The notes under the pieces were generated by a model. That model was not told the origin of the DNA. It did not search any database and saw nothing but the letters and a program-made list of their open reading frames with translations. From the NCBI RefSeq assembly GCF_003086295.3, contig NC_092052.1, forward strand, positions 28,619,427-28,683,426: a stretch of DNA of 64,000 nt, read 5' to 3'. Each line of letters begins with the position of its first letter. The first letter of the stretch is position 1. Source of the DNA: Arachis hypogaea. Lineage: Eukaryota > Streptophyta > Magnoliopsida > Fabales > Fabaceae. The position numbers were made by a program, and so were the translations under genes. Shown in pieces: positions 47,197-58,400 of the stretch.

Positions 47197-49330
47197 TCAT
47201 TTCATCAGAGGCGACTCTCGTCAACACCTAAACCGAATACAATCGGCCACCCACTGGTGTTTGGGGTCCATTCGTGTATATCGTCCATGAACTACATCTA
47301 CCATGTCCTCCTTCTTTCTGTCTTTGGTGTCCTAGTTTTGCTGATGTTTTCCCTTTGTTTTTCTTGTTTATTGTATTCTATGTACTTCGAGGATCAACGT
47401 ACGAAGCCGTCTGTTGCTAGGGTTCAAATAATGTTCCCACCCTAATCTCTTCCCCCAATATCGGTACCCAAAGTTGGGGACTCCCACTAACGAACAAATT
47501 TTAAAGGGATGCCCACAAACATTCGAAACGATGACTAAACTGTTACTGAAAGAGTTTACCTCAAACATATTCCACTGACCGATTGTACCCACGGTAGGAT
47601 GTTAACATTAATGTCAGCGATGTATCAGGCTTGTTTTGAAGTAAGTTACTTAGCAATAAGGCATGCGTTTTTCGCCATGGTGTGTTAAATGTTAACCAAC
47701 GGTTCACGTTGCATGTCACGACTAATCCGTTCGGTTCGACTAGTATGAGAACACAATAAATCGGATCCACTGGGTTGATTACTCGTACTTGGTTATTTGC
47801 TAATCCCATTGGAGAGCTACGCCGGGTAGTTGTTTATGGTGGAACGTACATGGGTGAATAAAATAGTAACAAACATTACCAACGAGGTTCGTTGCAAAGT
47901 TAATATCACTACCAGTTAGTTGTGTAAGGCGAGCGTTCGATAGACTAAAAGAAGCATAAGATTCAAAAGGTATTCTCACGTAGTAAATGGCAGAATTGTA
48001 TAAACAACGGTGGCTAAATTAGATGGTAACACTTCCTACAAGGACTTAAACATAGCAGGTTCATACACGATATAAACAACCAACCATAGAGTTGAAATGT
48101 AAGGTAAACAAGGCTAACTGTTGGAGGTAACAAAATTATTCAAAACTCCCCTATGAAACCAAATTGCTCATGGAAAGAGCGACTACAACAACGTACAGCA
48201 GAAAACGCACAATGATTTTCAGACTCGCACATTAGAGTAGGTATTACCGGGACGCTAATTCTTAACCGTTGAGTGTTCGACGCTTGAACTTACAAAACCT
48301 AACATTGTATCTAAGTCACCTGAATGCACTAACATATTAGGAAAGTATGTCCAATACAATCACCGAAGACTATGAATTAGAAAACTTTCACCATCGAACT
48401 AAATACCCATAACTGTAAAATTGATTGTGTTACATTACATCAGACTGAATGAACTGCATAAATGGAAATCCAAAACTCCATGAAAATGGAATAGCAGGGA
48501 CATTTATCATGCCTAAGTTGCAGAAAGTCAAGGTTTAAAGAAAAGAACCAACAAAAAGTTACAAGTCATCTTATTATTACAACCATGCCTTTCCCCAACG
48601 AACCATGCAAACACTACTAGGCGAAAACTTTGCAACAACTAGTGTCGGTAAGCCGGTATACTCCATGACTGCTTCTGCAGATACTACATTGTTGCGTAAG
48701 TCACGTTGTAATAACCAGTAGTCGGACTCACCCGAGAGTCGTTGTTAAATTCAACCCCGATGCCAACAATGATGAGCTCCTGGAGACTGTGCGACGATGT
48801 AAATTAAAGACACACAGCACCACCAGAAAATATAAATTACAAACACAGGACCACCAGAAAACATAAATTACAACAACACAGGACCACCAAAAATTAATAA
48901 GTGAGGGGGGTACTGTCCTCAACAAAGAGGCCTGGGATATTTATATACTTCTAAAGAAATTGATCTACTCCGAAACTCAATTAGTGTGGCAGTTGTTGTC
49001 CCGGCAAAAGGGCATCACGACAACAACAAGCTCCGCACATACAGCAGGAAAAAATGATACCATATTCAGAGGCTGCTTTGACTCAGACGTCTATGATACA
49101 GCTAGCTTCGGAATTCCCAGCCAATTAAGCAATCAGATGATAAGCTTTCTTAGGTGGGCTAGGATCTAGTGTTTGCAACTTATACCATAAATCTTCGTCC
49201 TCTTCTGCTACTTCATGTAACACAAACTTTGCGCATCGATTCACTGTTGTCGCAGATGTCCTCCTCCATGTCCTTGTCAACAATTGGGGTAAGACATTAA
49301 TATCACTCCTACTAAAAATTTCCTTCAAAA
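47197..49330. other. MULE interior with 33-bp tandem repeat, no firm gene
   Basis: Contains a tandem repeat at 48809-48895. On the minus strand, short open pieces bounded by splice-like signals lie at about 48727-48790 and 48570-48680, but their phases do not join, so no gene is called. Confidence 0.4.
48809..48895. repeat. 33-bp tandem repeat, about 2.6 units
   Basis: 'cacaggaccaccagaaaaca' and 'taaattacaa' recur with a 33-bp period. Confidence 0.8.
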
Positions 49331-49439
49331 GTTGTATGCAACATAATTTTCCCAACTAAAATTCAACGTAATATTCCCTCAACAAGAAAACAACCATCAT
49401 CATACATCCGGTTAATATTTAACCTTCTGTGTCTGTTAT

Positions 49440-49800
49440 TAGTATGTTGTTTAATCCGTGTTGCCGGGGAGGATCTTTAACATCATTTTTTTCGAAAATA
49501 GTTACTGGAAAGGACTATCAAATCCTATATCGTTTGCATCTTCAGCCGCGAAAGTAGTATAGGCAAATTGGATCAAGAAACAAGATGATAGGGTTTGGTT
49601 GAATGCAGCTTGGCACGTAGTTGTCGAGCTCTACAGGTTAAAGCATCACTATTTTGTAATTTTTAAGTATTATGGTGAATCTAAATTTAATCTCCTGCTG
49701 ATCTGTCCGAATGCTTTGGAGATTGAATACTCAAGTTTCAGAAGTTTCCATGATGCTCACCCCATGTGGCTCGGAAAATTATTTCCCACAACGTGGTGAT
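49440..49800 (+). pseudogene. B3-domain-like fragment, copy A
   Basis: An open stretch from about 49599 reads NAAWHVVVELYRLKHHYFVI, then FKYYGESKFNLLLI, then LEIEY. This is the C-terminal half of a plant B3 (REM-type) DNA-binding domain: W..FV....L..GD..VF.Y.G.S.F.V.I. The N-terminal half is out of frame and there is no proper ATG. B3 proteins are plant transcription factors; this looks like captured and decayed host sequence. Confidence 0.5.
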
Positions 49801-50757
49801 CGTAATTGAAACTTGTGAATCTCGAATATTCAAGATCCGAGTCACTTGAATGGATCAACGGGAACTTAAATTTAGATTCACCGTAACACTTAAAAATCAC
49901 AAAATACGGACGCCCTAAACCCAGTAACTTTACAATTTCGTACCAACATTCAGTAAACCAAATACTAACATCTTATTTGTTGCTCCATTTTATTTTTATT
50001 TGTTCCCCGGCTAATACCTTCACCGATATCGGACCAGACAGCCCTCTCCAACAACCCTCTGAAACTATCCAACTTAACGGCATCACGTACTCAACTGTTC
50101 ACTAACAACAGGCACAAAAAACTATACAATACACTGGTATTCTCTGTTCTAACAACTTCTGTTCACGCCCTAAGTTTAACTGGAATCATTGTAATTTAAA
50201 TAATGTATGACTTATCAGTTTGCCTTTTTTTGTCAACAAACTATCATTTGGAGTTTCCGAATGAAAAAATTTATTATAACCCAAGGTGCCTATATACACA
50301 ACCAAAGTTACTATATTACTGACCGAATGCCTTTATAAACAACAAAAGTTACTATGTTACTGACCGTTTCTTGAAGACGTGCAGAAGGAGGGAACCGCTA
50401 GCTGCCTAAACAATTCTGGAGCTGCACTTCAGTGTTAGATTGCTCTTTCCGTGATTATGTCGAGGCATAGGGGAAGCCTTACAATGCGGGGGTACCAGAG
50501 AGACAACCAAAAACAGAAAATGCATTTAAAAAGGACTATCAACAATTAATCAGCCGATGAACATGGACAGAAAATCTGACAATAGAAATCATGATTTGTA
50601 AAAACTGCTTGTATAAAATATTTCTGGCAATGAAATGCATGTGACAGTCATTTTCCGAGTAAAATTCAAGATAGTATTCCCTCGACAAAAAAAAAAAAAA
50701 CAAACATCATCATCCATCCGTTTAGTATTTAATTCTCGGCGTCGATTGTTAATGTCT

Positions 50758-51325
50758 TGGTTAAGAAGTGTTGCCGGCTACGATCTTCCCTTTCGTTTTT
50801 TCGAAACAAAATTACTGGAAAGGATTATCAAATCCGATATCGTTGGATACGTCAGCCGCGGACGGAATAAGGGCAAAATGGAGTAACAAAGAACATGAGA
50901 GTGTTTCCTCGAATGCAGCTTGGGACTGAGTTGTCAAGCTATACGGAGTAAAGCATGGATATTTTGTGACTTTTAAATATAATGGTGAATCAAAATTTAA
51001 TCTCCTGCTGATCTCATCGAGTGCGTCGGCAGTTGATTGGTCAAGTTTCAGAAGTTTCCATGATGCTCACGCCCGAATGACTCGGAAAATTATTTCCCAC
51101 CAGGGCGTGATCGTAACGGAAACTTACGAAACTCGAAAAATCAAGAACCGAGACACTCGAATGGATCTACGGGAACTTAAATTTAGATCCACCCTTACAC
51201 TTAAAAATCACAAAATACCCATGCCCTCAGCCCGACAACTTGACCACTCCGTACCAAGATTCCTTAAACCAAATACTAACATCTTCATTCATACTCCATT
51301 TTACTTTTATTCCTTCTCTGCCTAA
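50758..51325 (+). pseudogene. B3-domain-like fragment, copy B
   Basis: The N-terminal part (GYDLPFRFFETKLLERIIKS) lies in one frame up to 50886. The C-terminal part (YFVTFKYNGESKFNLLLIS at about 50960 on) lies in another frame, with stops between. Same layout as copy A, 1.3 kb away, and better preserved in the N-terminal half. No intact gene. Confidence 0.5.
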
Positions 51326-51905
51326 TACCTTAATCGATATCGGACAAGACAGCCCTCTCCAACAATCCAATCACAACTATCCGACGTTACGGCAGCACGT
51401 ACTCAACTAATTACTAACAACAGGCACAGAAAACTATACAATACACCGGTATTCTATGTTCTAAAGGATTTTTAACCAAGTGACTAACTTCAACTGGGAC
51501 GAATGCAATTTAACCAAGTTCAGTAATTATTTGCCTTTTCTAACCTTGTCAAGAAACTGTTAATTAGAGTTCGAATCGACAAGAGTTATTACAATCCAGG
51601 ATAGCTTTATACCCAATAAATGTAACTATAGTACTAACCGATTCGTGAATAGGTGTAGAACTAGGGAACCACGAGCCGCTACGACAATTTTGGAGCTGCT
51701 CCTCTGTGTTAAATTGCTCCTTTCGCGATTTTGTTGGGCCAGCGGCGAGGCATGACAATGCGGGTTGACGGGAGAGGTAATCAAAATCAGAGAATCCAAC
51801 TACATAGGACAATCAATAATCAATCGGCCGATCTACATGGACAGGAAATCCGAAGACAATAAAATGAATTATTCGCAAAAACTACTTCTATCATGCTGGC
51901 AGAGT

Positions 51906-52936
51906 GTATAACGTTACAAGGTTAAGTAATGGTTTTTGTGAATGACATTTCCTACGGTTGAGGTGTGCGGCTAAAGGAGCTGAATTTATTAGTTGTAGTT
52001 ACTTTATCATGTTAAGTAGAGCCTCGGAGTAAAAAAGACTCACAGTTAAAAATTAGCAATATGTTAGGACCTTATGATGTTTGCAGGTTATCCTATTTGA
52101 CTTGTGGCACAATGTAATGTGGAGGAGTCTAATTTGTCTTGATACTGATATTGTTCTTTTGTTAGTCTAAAAAGTTCTACGGATGTCTTATACTCGAAAG
52201 ATTTTGTAGACTTAGACTGTAACGATATGATATGATGATTAACAACTTTCACAGATATGACTTTTTGCACCACTAGAGTCATTGATTTTAATGAATACTA
52301 ACACATGGGTGGTTTCTATTCATGAAAACATGTGAATTAAATGTCTAATTCTTAATCCAATTTAAACTGTTAACGGTTTTCTGCATGAGCTGTTTCTCAT
52401 CTTAAAGCTGGAAATCTGGAATTGCTAACCCACTTCATTGGCATGTTATCAATTCTCCTGGAATGTATTATTCCTAAGTCAAACTATATTATGTTATTTC
52501 GCTTTTTAAAATAAACACAGCAGCACAAGCTGGCTACTAACCCTACGCATTGTTTTCCCTTGCACCCACAAGTTTTGATCATCATATCCAATTTTCCTGC
52601 AAGTCCAACTTCTTGACAGTTTACAGTAAACATTAAATTACTTTTGTGTTAAAAAAAACTTTAATTTTTTCCAAAACTAATCTGTTGACTTCTCAATTAC
52701 ACAACATGCAGGCATCACCGTCAATCATTGCTACTCATACATGCAAAAATATATTATAAGTCTTTTAAGAGCAACATCTTCACATAAATTTAAGTTTACA
52801 ATTTCTGCTATATCTTGTAAATAAGATAGTCTCCAGAACAATATAGAATTTGTCAGTTTACCTGGAATCATCAACAATAATCTTTCAGTTCGTATCCGAT
52901 TGAAGTAACAGAGAACCAACAACACGTTATATCTTA
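51906..52936. other. MULE interior, no gene seen
   Basis: AT-moderate sequence without coding pattern on either strand. Confidence 0.45.
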
Positions 52937-53238
52937 GGGTCTGCATCACTGATCACCTACACAATAACAACAGCCCATAATAAAATTAGGCATATAAAGT
53001 AAAAAAATTACATGAATTGGACTAACCTTTCACCCCTTAAGTTACCAAAGTTAACATATCTTACGAAATATTCGTGGTTCAACGTACCTTTTTTCCACTT
53101 CCGCTGTACGCAACAAAGACAAATCCCTCCACAGTGCGCATCCGAACCGTAATCCGCCGCAACAGAGCTCCGGATCTCTTCCTCCTTTTCCGACGGTGTC
53201 TTTCTTCCGAGGAAATCCAGATCTCTACCCCACTCATA
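52937..53238 (-). CDS. Possible small two-exon gene, unknown function
   Basis: ATG at 53238 (MSGVEIWISSEERHRRKRRK), continuing to VAYSGSGKK and donor AAG|GTACGT near 53088. A second exon after 'gtgtag' near 52965 adds VISDADPKI and a stop, about 60 aa in all. Highly basic in the middle. Splice signals and phase fit, but there is no recognised domain and the length is too short for confidence. Confidence 0.3.
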
Positions 53239-54333
53239 GCCCCAGCTCACACGTAATAAAAGAATGAATCACAACAACACACAGCGGGGTTACAATATAA
53301 ATAACCGACAAATTCACTCTCCTAAAATCCGATACAACAAGGGGGAGGAGTTACCTTAAAGCCCGAACCGTTACATACGTTAGAAGGGGTCGACGTTTCT
53401 GCTTCTAGGTGTGATGAACTGGGGTTAGGGTTCACCTTCTTATAGAATGGCGGCTGCTACAGTCTATTTAAACCACTTATTTTAAACCAGTCTTGGGCTT
53501 TACAAATTAACCGGATCCAACTAATACCTCTATGCTCATCTTGGGCTTCCAATCCTCCATTACCCAAATCGAACACCTCTTGCTCCTTCGAATAACCTCT
53601 ATCCCGAAAAAGTCCACTTCTACCATGTATTCTCTTGGGTCTGCAACCAGGAACCTCTACAGGGCAACAAAAAGGTAAATAAACATAAAACATGACATTA
53701 TAGGAAAATGGAAAATAAAACTGCACCCACAACTCCATTTAACAGCACCTGACTTCTAACCGACCTTCTCGAATACTACGTAAGGATTTTCCACGAAGAT
53801 TGGCACCATCAGAATAAGACGCGATTTCATCGGGCTTATCTCCAGGTATTTAAACTCCATCACAGGCCACATCTCTCAAACACTGTGAGCCTGATGACAT
53901 TCGATTCAGTCGATCAATACATCGGAAAGGAGCCGCAATTACTTTCATATCAATAATGAAGAAATTCACACATGTGAATCAGAGAAGATAAGGACCACGA
54001 ACAACGAGGAAGGTTGACGATTCTGAATCTGATCTAACTGAATTGGGAATTGGGGATATAATGTTCTTTATTTCCTAACGGAGCCTACATTCTTCTGGAC
54101 TCCACCATCTCATTTTGTTTCTTATAGCATCTTCTTTCTAGTCCATTCATGCCCAAAAACTAAAATCTAAAGAAAAGGCCCAGCCCACTCAATAAACCCA
54201 ATTTCAGATTCACTAGATCGGCTCCATCTTTTATTAGCCAGCTCCACATACGGTAGCTAAGGCAGACAGTGTCATCAAGCCCTGCCAAGCCTGTTCCCTA
54301 ATACCATCAGCTTTGCCACTTGTCGACACTTTA
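53239..54333. other. Right arm of giant MULE
   Basis: Minus-strand open pieces near 53880-53770 and 53650-53500 have splice-like ends but could not be joined in phase. Near the end, the reverse complement shares short words such as 'cactgtctg' with the left arm. Confidence 0.4.
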
Positions 54334-54373
54334 TTAAATCTGTATGAGTTAATCTGTACCTTATAATTCGCCA
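54334..54373 (-). repeat. Right terminal inverted repeat of giant MULE
   Basis: The reverse complement begins 'tggcgaattataaggtacag' and continues to 'catacagattta', matching the left terminus at 28450. Confidence 0.6.
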
Positions 54374-54382
54374 TTTAGTAAT

Positions 54383-55424
54383 TAGTACCCCACCTAATAA
54401 TAACTAGTACTTAACTAGTGTATGTACGTAGAAAGTAATAATATTGGAATAGTTTCATGTGTCCTTAATTCAAAAATTTAAATTCTCTAAATTTAAATTT
54501 TTATTTTAAAGAGTAAAATATATTTTTTTATTATTTATTTTATAGATCAAATAAAAAATATAAAAAAAATTATTTAAAAATAAAAAATTATACTTTACTT
54601 TTAAAAATAAAATTTAAAATTTAAAAAATTTAAATCTATTATTAAATAGTTGAAAATTGTATCAATTACATCAAGAGTTAAGGGTCAATTTGAGTAAATA
54701 ATTTTATTAAATTAAAAAAAATTAAATATAAGAATTTAAATTAAAAATAATTTATAAATAAATTATTTTGTATTTAATTTTTTAAGTCTTAAAAATAATT
54801 ATTTTAAAAGAAAAATAATAAAAAAAATTATTATAAAAAAAGTTACTTTTTTTACTTTTTCCTAAATATTTAAACAATTTTTTAAAAAATTATAAGTTAA
54901 ATTTAAAATTATATCAAATATTAATACTATAACTTTTCATAAGTTAAAAATTAAAAAAATTTATTTATGCACCTATTCAAATTGGCCATAAATTAATTTT
55001 AAGTGATAGAAAAAATCCATATTATTCTTGTTGAATTCATATGGTGTGGTTTCATACTAGAAAGTACTAAATAGTTCTTTGTAATAAAGTTTTATGTTGT
55101 TATTTAATTAATTAGATAAAATATTTTTTTAACAATTTAAACAGAATTAACGTCTAAAATAATTTTAATATAAATTAAAAATATCAAAAATAAAATTAAA
55201 TATAATTAAACGTCAGATATATTTTTAAAAATTTATAAATATAAAGAACAAAAATATATATATTTTATTATAATTAACTTTTTTTTTATTCTCTCTTCTC
55301 ATCTATTGATAATTTTCTTCTTTGTAAGTTTTTTAAGGGCGTTATCATTGGGTCCATCTAATGTACAGATGTAGTTTGGTACAGATTTACAGATTTTTGT
55401 TTTTATTTGGTTGTTTATTGATTT
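54383..55424. other. AT-rich intergenic sequence with repeat and MULE-terminus relic
   Basis: No gene. 54712-54985 is copy 2 of the AT-rich repeat at 23084. 55338-55405 ('aagggcgttatcattgg' then 'ggtacagatttacagatt') is a third relative of the giant MULE terminus, in the same orientation as the left end. Confidence 0.55.
54712..54985 (+). repeat. AT-rich dispersed repeat, copy 2
   Basis: Homologous to 23084-23365 in direct orientation. Confidence 0.6.
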
Positions 55425-55429
55425 AAAAG

Positions 55430-58400
55430 TGTAAGACCCAGAACTTTTGAAAAGTCTTATTATGATCAAGTCTCAAATCATATAGTTATTTATAGCCTTA
55501 ATTTCAGAAATTATTTTATTAAAGATAATTAAGGCAAGTTTTGATTTATTGGATTTGAGATAAGTTATGATTATTATCCAATTTTATAATTATTGGATTA
55601 TTTTCTATATTTAAAGTATAAGGTTGATAGTTATGAAATAATAAGGACTTTATATGATTTAGATTAGATAAATAATATTTTAAATATTATTACTGCTATT
55701 TTGAAAAATGAAGAAATTAAGTATATTATTTCTAATTTTTAGATTTGGGCATTTTATTGAAAATAATTTGTGAAATTGATGAGCAAATAGTATTTTTATA
55801 GATTATTATTAATGGATTAGAATTTATTTTTAATTACTATAATATCCCTATTTTTATTTGAAATTACCAAAATGCCCCTAACCCTAATTTTTGAAAGAGA
55901 AACCCTAACCCTAAAAACCCTACCCGGTTCCCCTGACCCGGTACACCCTAGAGTACCTAATACAGCAGCAGCAGCTGCAAGCTGCTTGAAAGAAAGAAAG
56001 AAACAGAGAGAAAGGGATCTGTGGAATGAGAGGCAGGGGGCTGCGGCGGGAGAAGAGGAAGAGAGGGAGGAGGACTTGCCGCCGACTAGCTCGCCGCCGC
56101 CTCTGTTCGTCACACCATCACTCCTAGCCGCGCCGTCGCCGAGGAGTCGTCGCTGTCGAAGGAGCCCAGAGGAGAGAAACTGCGCGACATTGAGGGAGGA
56201 GAGCGCGGGCCAATGACGTGAGGAGCACGACCCGTTGCGCCGCCGTGTGCTAACGCCGTCGTCCTCACCGTGCCGCCATCACCTTTGCCACCGAGACAGT
56301 CGCCGTCATTTATGGTAGAGCAGAGAGAGAGAAATCGAGGCGAGCTTGAGGAAGGGAGCTGAGCGAAAATGGAGAAGGAGAACGGCGCCGTCCCTTGCCG
56401 CGATCGAAGCTCGCTGCCGCCGCGTTGCTCCGGTCTGTCGCACTGCCACTGTCGCCCGGGGAAGACCGCCGCCACTGCTAGGGTTTGCCGCCTCCGTGCC
56501 GTTGGGAGGAAGGTCGTCCAGTCACACCGAGCAGGGGAGACAGAGAGAGCTGAGGCCGAGCTGGAGGTCCAACCACCGTAACCAGCTGCCGTTCACGTCG
56601 CCGGCGCCGCCTCGGTCGGAACCGCCGCCATCAGAAAAGGGTTCTGGTCGCCAGGAGTGGTTCTGCGACTCCCGGAACCACTGCCGGAGCTTCTGGCTAC
56701 TTCTGCCGTCGCCGGAAAAAAAATTGCCGGTAAGGGTTCATTCGAGGTTTCTGCCTTTTTAGTTTTCGAGATAGTTTTGATGCTGTACGGTTTTTTCAGT
56801 TGATCCGCCGGAGCTTCTGGCCGCTGCCGGAGCTGTTGCCGGGCCGGTTCAAAATCGCAGTTGCCTCATTGTGTTGTTTCGGTAAGAAATTATGTTTCGA
56901 ATGATCTCGCATGAGTATTCTGTTGTGTTCGGTTAATGAATACGAGTTTTGATAACGTGGGGTAGAGTCCTGATTATTGTATGTTGCGATTAGTGTTGCT
57001 ATGGTTATTGCGAACGTGACTGGGGCTGAGGTTTTGGTTGCCGTCAGTTCGGGATGAGGCGGAAAGGACTCTGTGAGATGTTTGGATTATGGAATTGCGT
57101 GTTGAGGTAGGGGCGCTTTCTAAAAAACTATGCTTTATGTATTGGAATTATTACATATGGATACTGTTGTGAGAAAATGTGTATTTGGTGATTGTATCGG
57201 CCTTATGTATAAGTTGATTGTAACGAATGATTATGAATGTTTGTTTGGCTGAATTGTTGTGCGGCTTTGTGAAATGTAATCTTTGGAAGTTGATTCTTTA
57301 AAGATTTGAAATGAGTTTAATCCGTTGAGGATTGGTTTGGATTGAGTCAATTATTTGGATGATGTGAAAGATAGAACACTTTTGAATTCAGCCTGGTTTA
57401 CTTTAATTGACTTGGTTTCGGACAAATGATTTATTGCTTAATCGATTCTTTAAAGTTTTGGAAATGAGTTAAATCGATTGATATTGAGTTGATTTTAAAA
57501 TAGTATCCTTGAGATACGCCACTGAGGCGATTGTTGGATTTAGCTTGATTTGAATTGATTTCTGATTTTGTGTTGTTGAAAAGGAATGAGAAACGGTTTA
57601 GTTGGGACCCGAACCGGGTGGCAAAAGTCCAAGTTTTAGGGGAGGTGCTGCCGAAATTTCTATAGAATCCGAGTCCTTATTTGAAATGTTAATTGGGGAA
57701 TTTTGAGTTTAATGCCTTTCCTATCTATTTTGGGGATTGTGAAATTATGGCTTCTTTATTACCTTTACTTAGAACAATTAAGAAAGCAATGAAGTTATGC
57801 TTTGAAAGAATTATTGAAAAGAGAATCATGATTTATCCTTATTTTCCAAGAAGAACAGTATGTCTTTGGGTACAAGTCATTTGAAAGAGAATTTTGCTTT
57901 GAGGCTGTTTTAAAAGGTAAAACGGGTTTATGTTTTTCTCTATTAAACACAAAGATTGTCCCTTGGGAGAGTTTTCGTGATTTTAAAAAGGAATTGGATT
58001 TCGATTGATGAGCCTCATTATTTTGACGTTTTAAATAAGATTCAAAGTATCTTTTGAACTCTAGTTTAACACAACAAAAATGGTTCTCTTATCAGTTTGA
58101 AACGCTTCAGATTTAATTATGGAATTGAAGCCGGTTTTGTTTAAGTAAAGGAAATGGTTTTGAAAGAAGTAAAGATTACATGACTCGGTTTGGCTTAGAT
58201 CCTATTTTCTTACTCAAATCAGAAAGCCAATGTTTTAATGATTTTAAATGAATTTGGTGAAATGAGATATGTTATTCTCCCCTAAAGACTTGGGACTCTG
58301 CCGAGAAACTTTGTTATAAAATCCCATTGTTGAATGGATGATTTTGAATGTTCCCAAAAAGAATCTTTAACTTTCCATGGTTTTGGAAGTTTTGGAAAGA

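Larger units (their letters stand above)
49335..51905. repeat. Tandem duplication of an about 1.3-kb segment
   Basis: Copy A (about 49335-50640) and copy B (about 50641-51905) are direct, clearly homologous repeats with many substitutions. They share long exact words such as 'tttaatctcctgctgatct' and 'aagtttcagaagtttccatg', and both end with a 'ggagctgc' block. Each contains a decayed B3-like segment. Confidence 0.85.
28450..54373. mobile_element. Putative giant Mutator-like element (about 26 kb)
   Basis: Left terminus (28450 on: 'ggtcattatatggtacagat..atacagattta') and right terminus (reverse complement from 54373: 'tggcgaattataaggtacag..catacagattta') are similar inverted sequences over about 45 bp. 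Flanking 9-mers are TTTAGTAAG (28441-28449) and TTTAGTAAT (54374-54382), 8 of 9 identical; 9 bp is the Mutator duplication length. Base composition changes from strongly AT-rich to near-balanced at both ends. Inside are a FAR1/MULE transposase, a ULP1-type peptidase gene and other genes, with nested insertions at about 39800-44400. Very large for a MULE. Two adjacent elements or chance TIR similarity remain possible. Confidence 0.55.

Noticed and set aside
48570..48925. Minus-strand spliced gene
   Set aside because: Open pieces with splice-like ends exist, but their phases do not join and part of the frame is a tandem repeat.
55878..55921. Interstitial telomere repeats (ccctaaccctaa words)
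   Set aside because: Only a few short, interrupted copies within a solo LTR; not an array.
56346..56762. GC-rich 138-codon open frame as a gene
   Set aside because: Lies inside a solo LTR, has low-complexity Arg/Pro/Ser composition and overlapping frames on both strands; expected by chance in GC-rich DNA.
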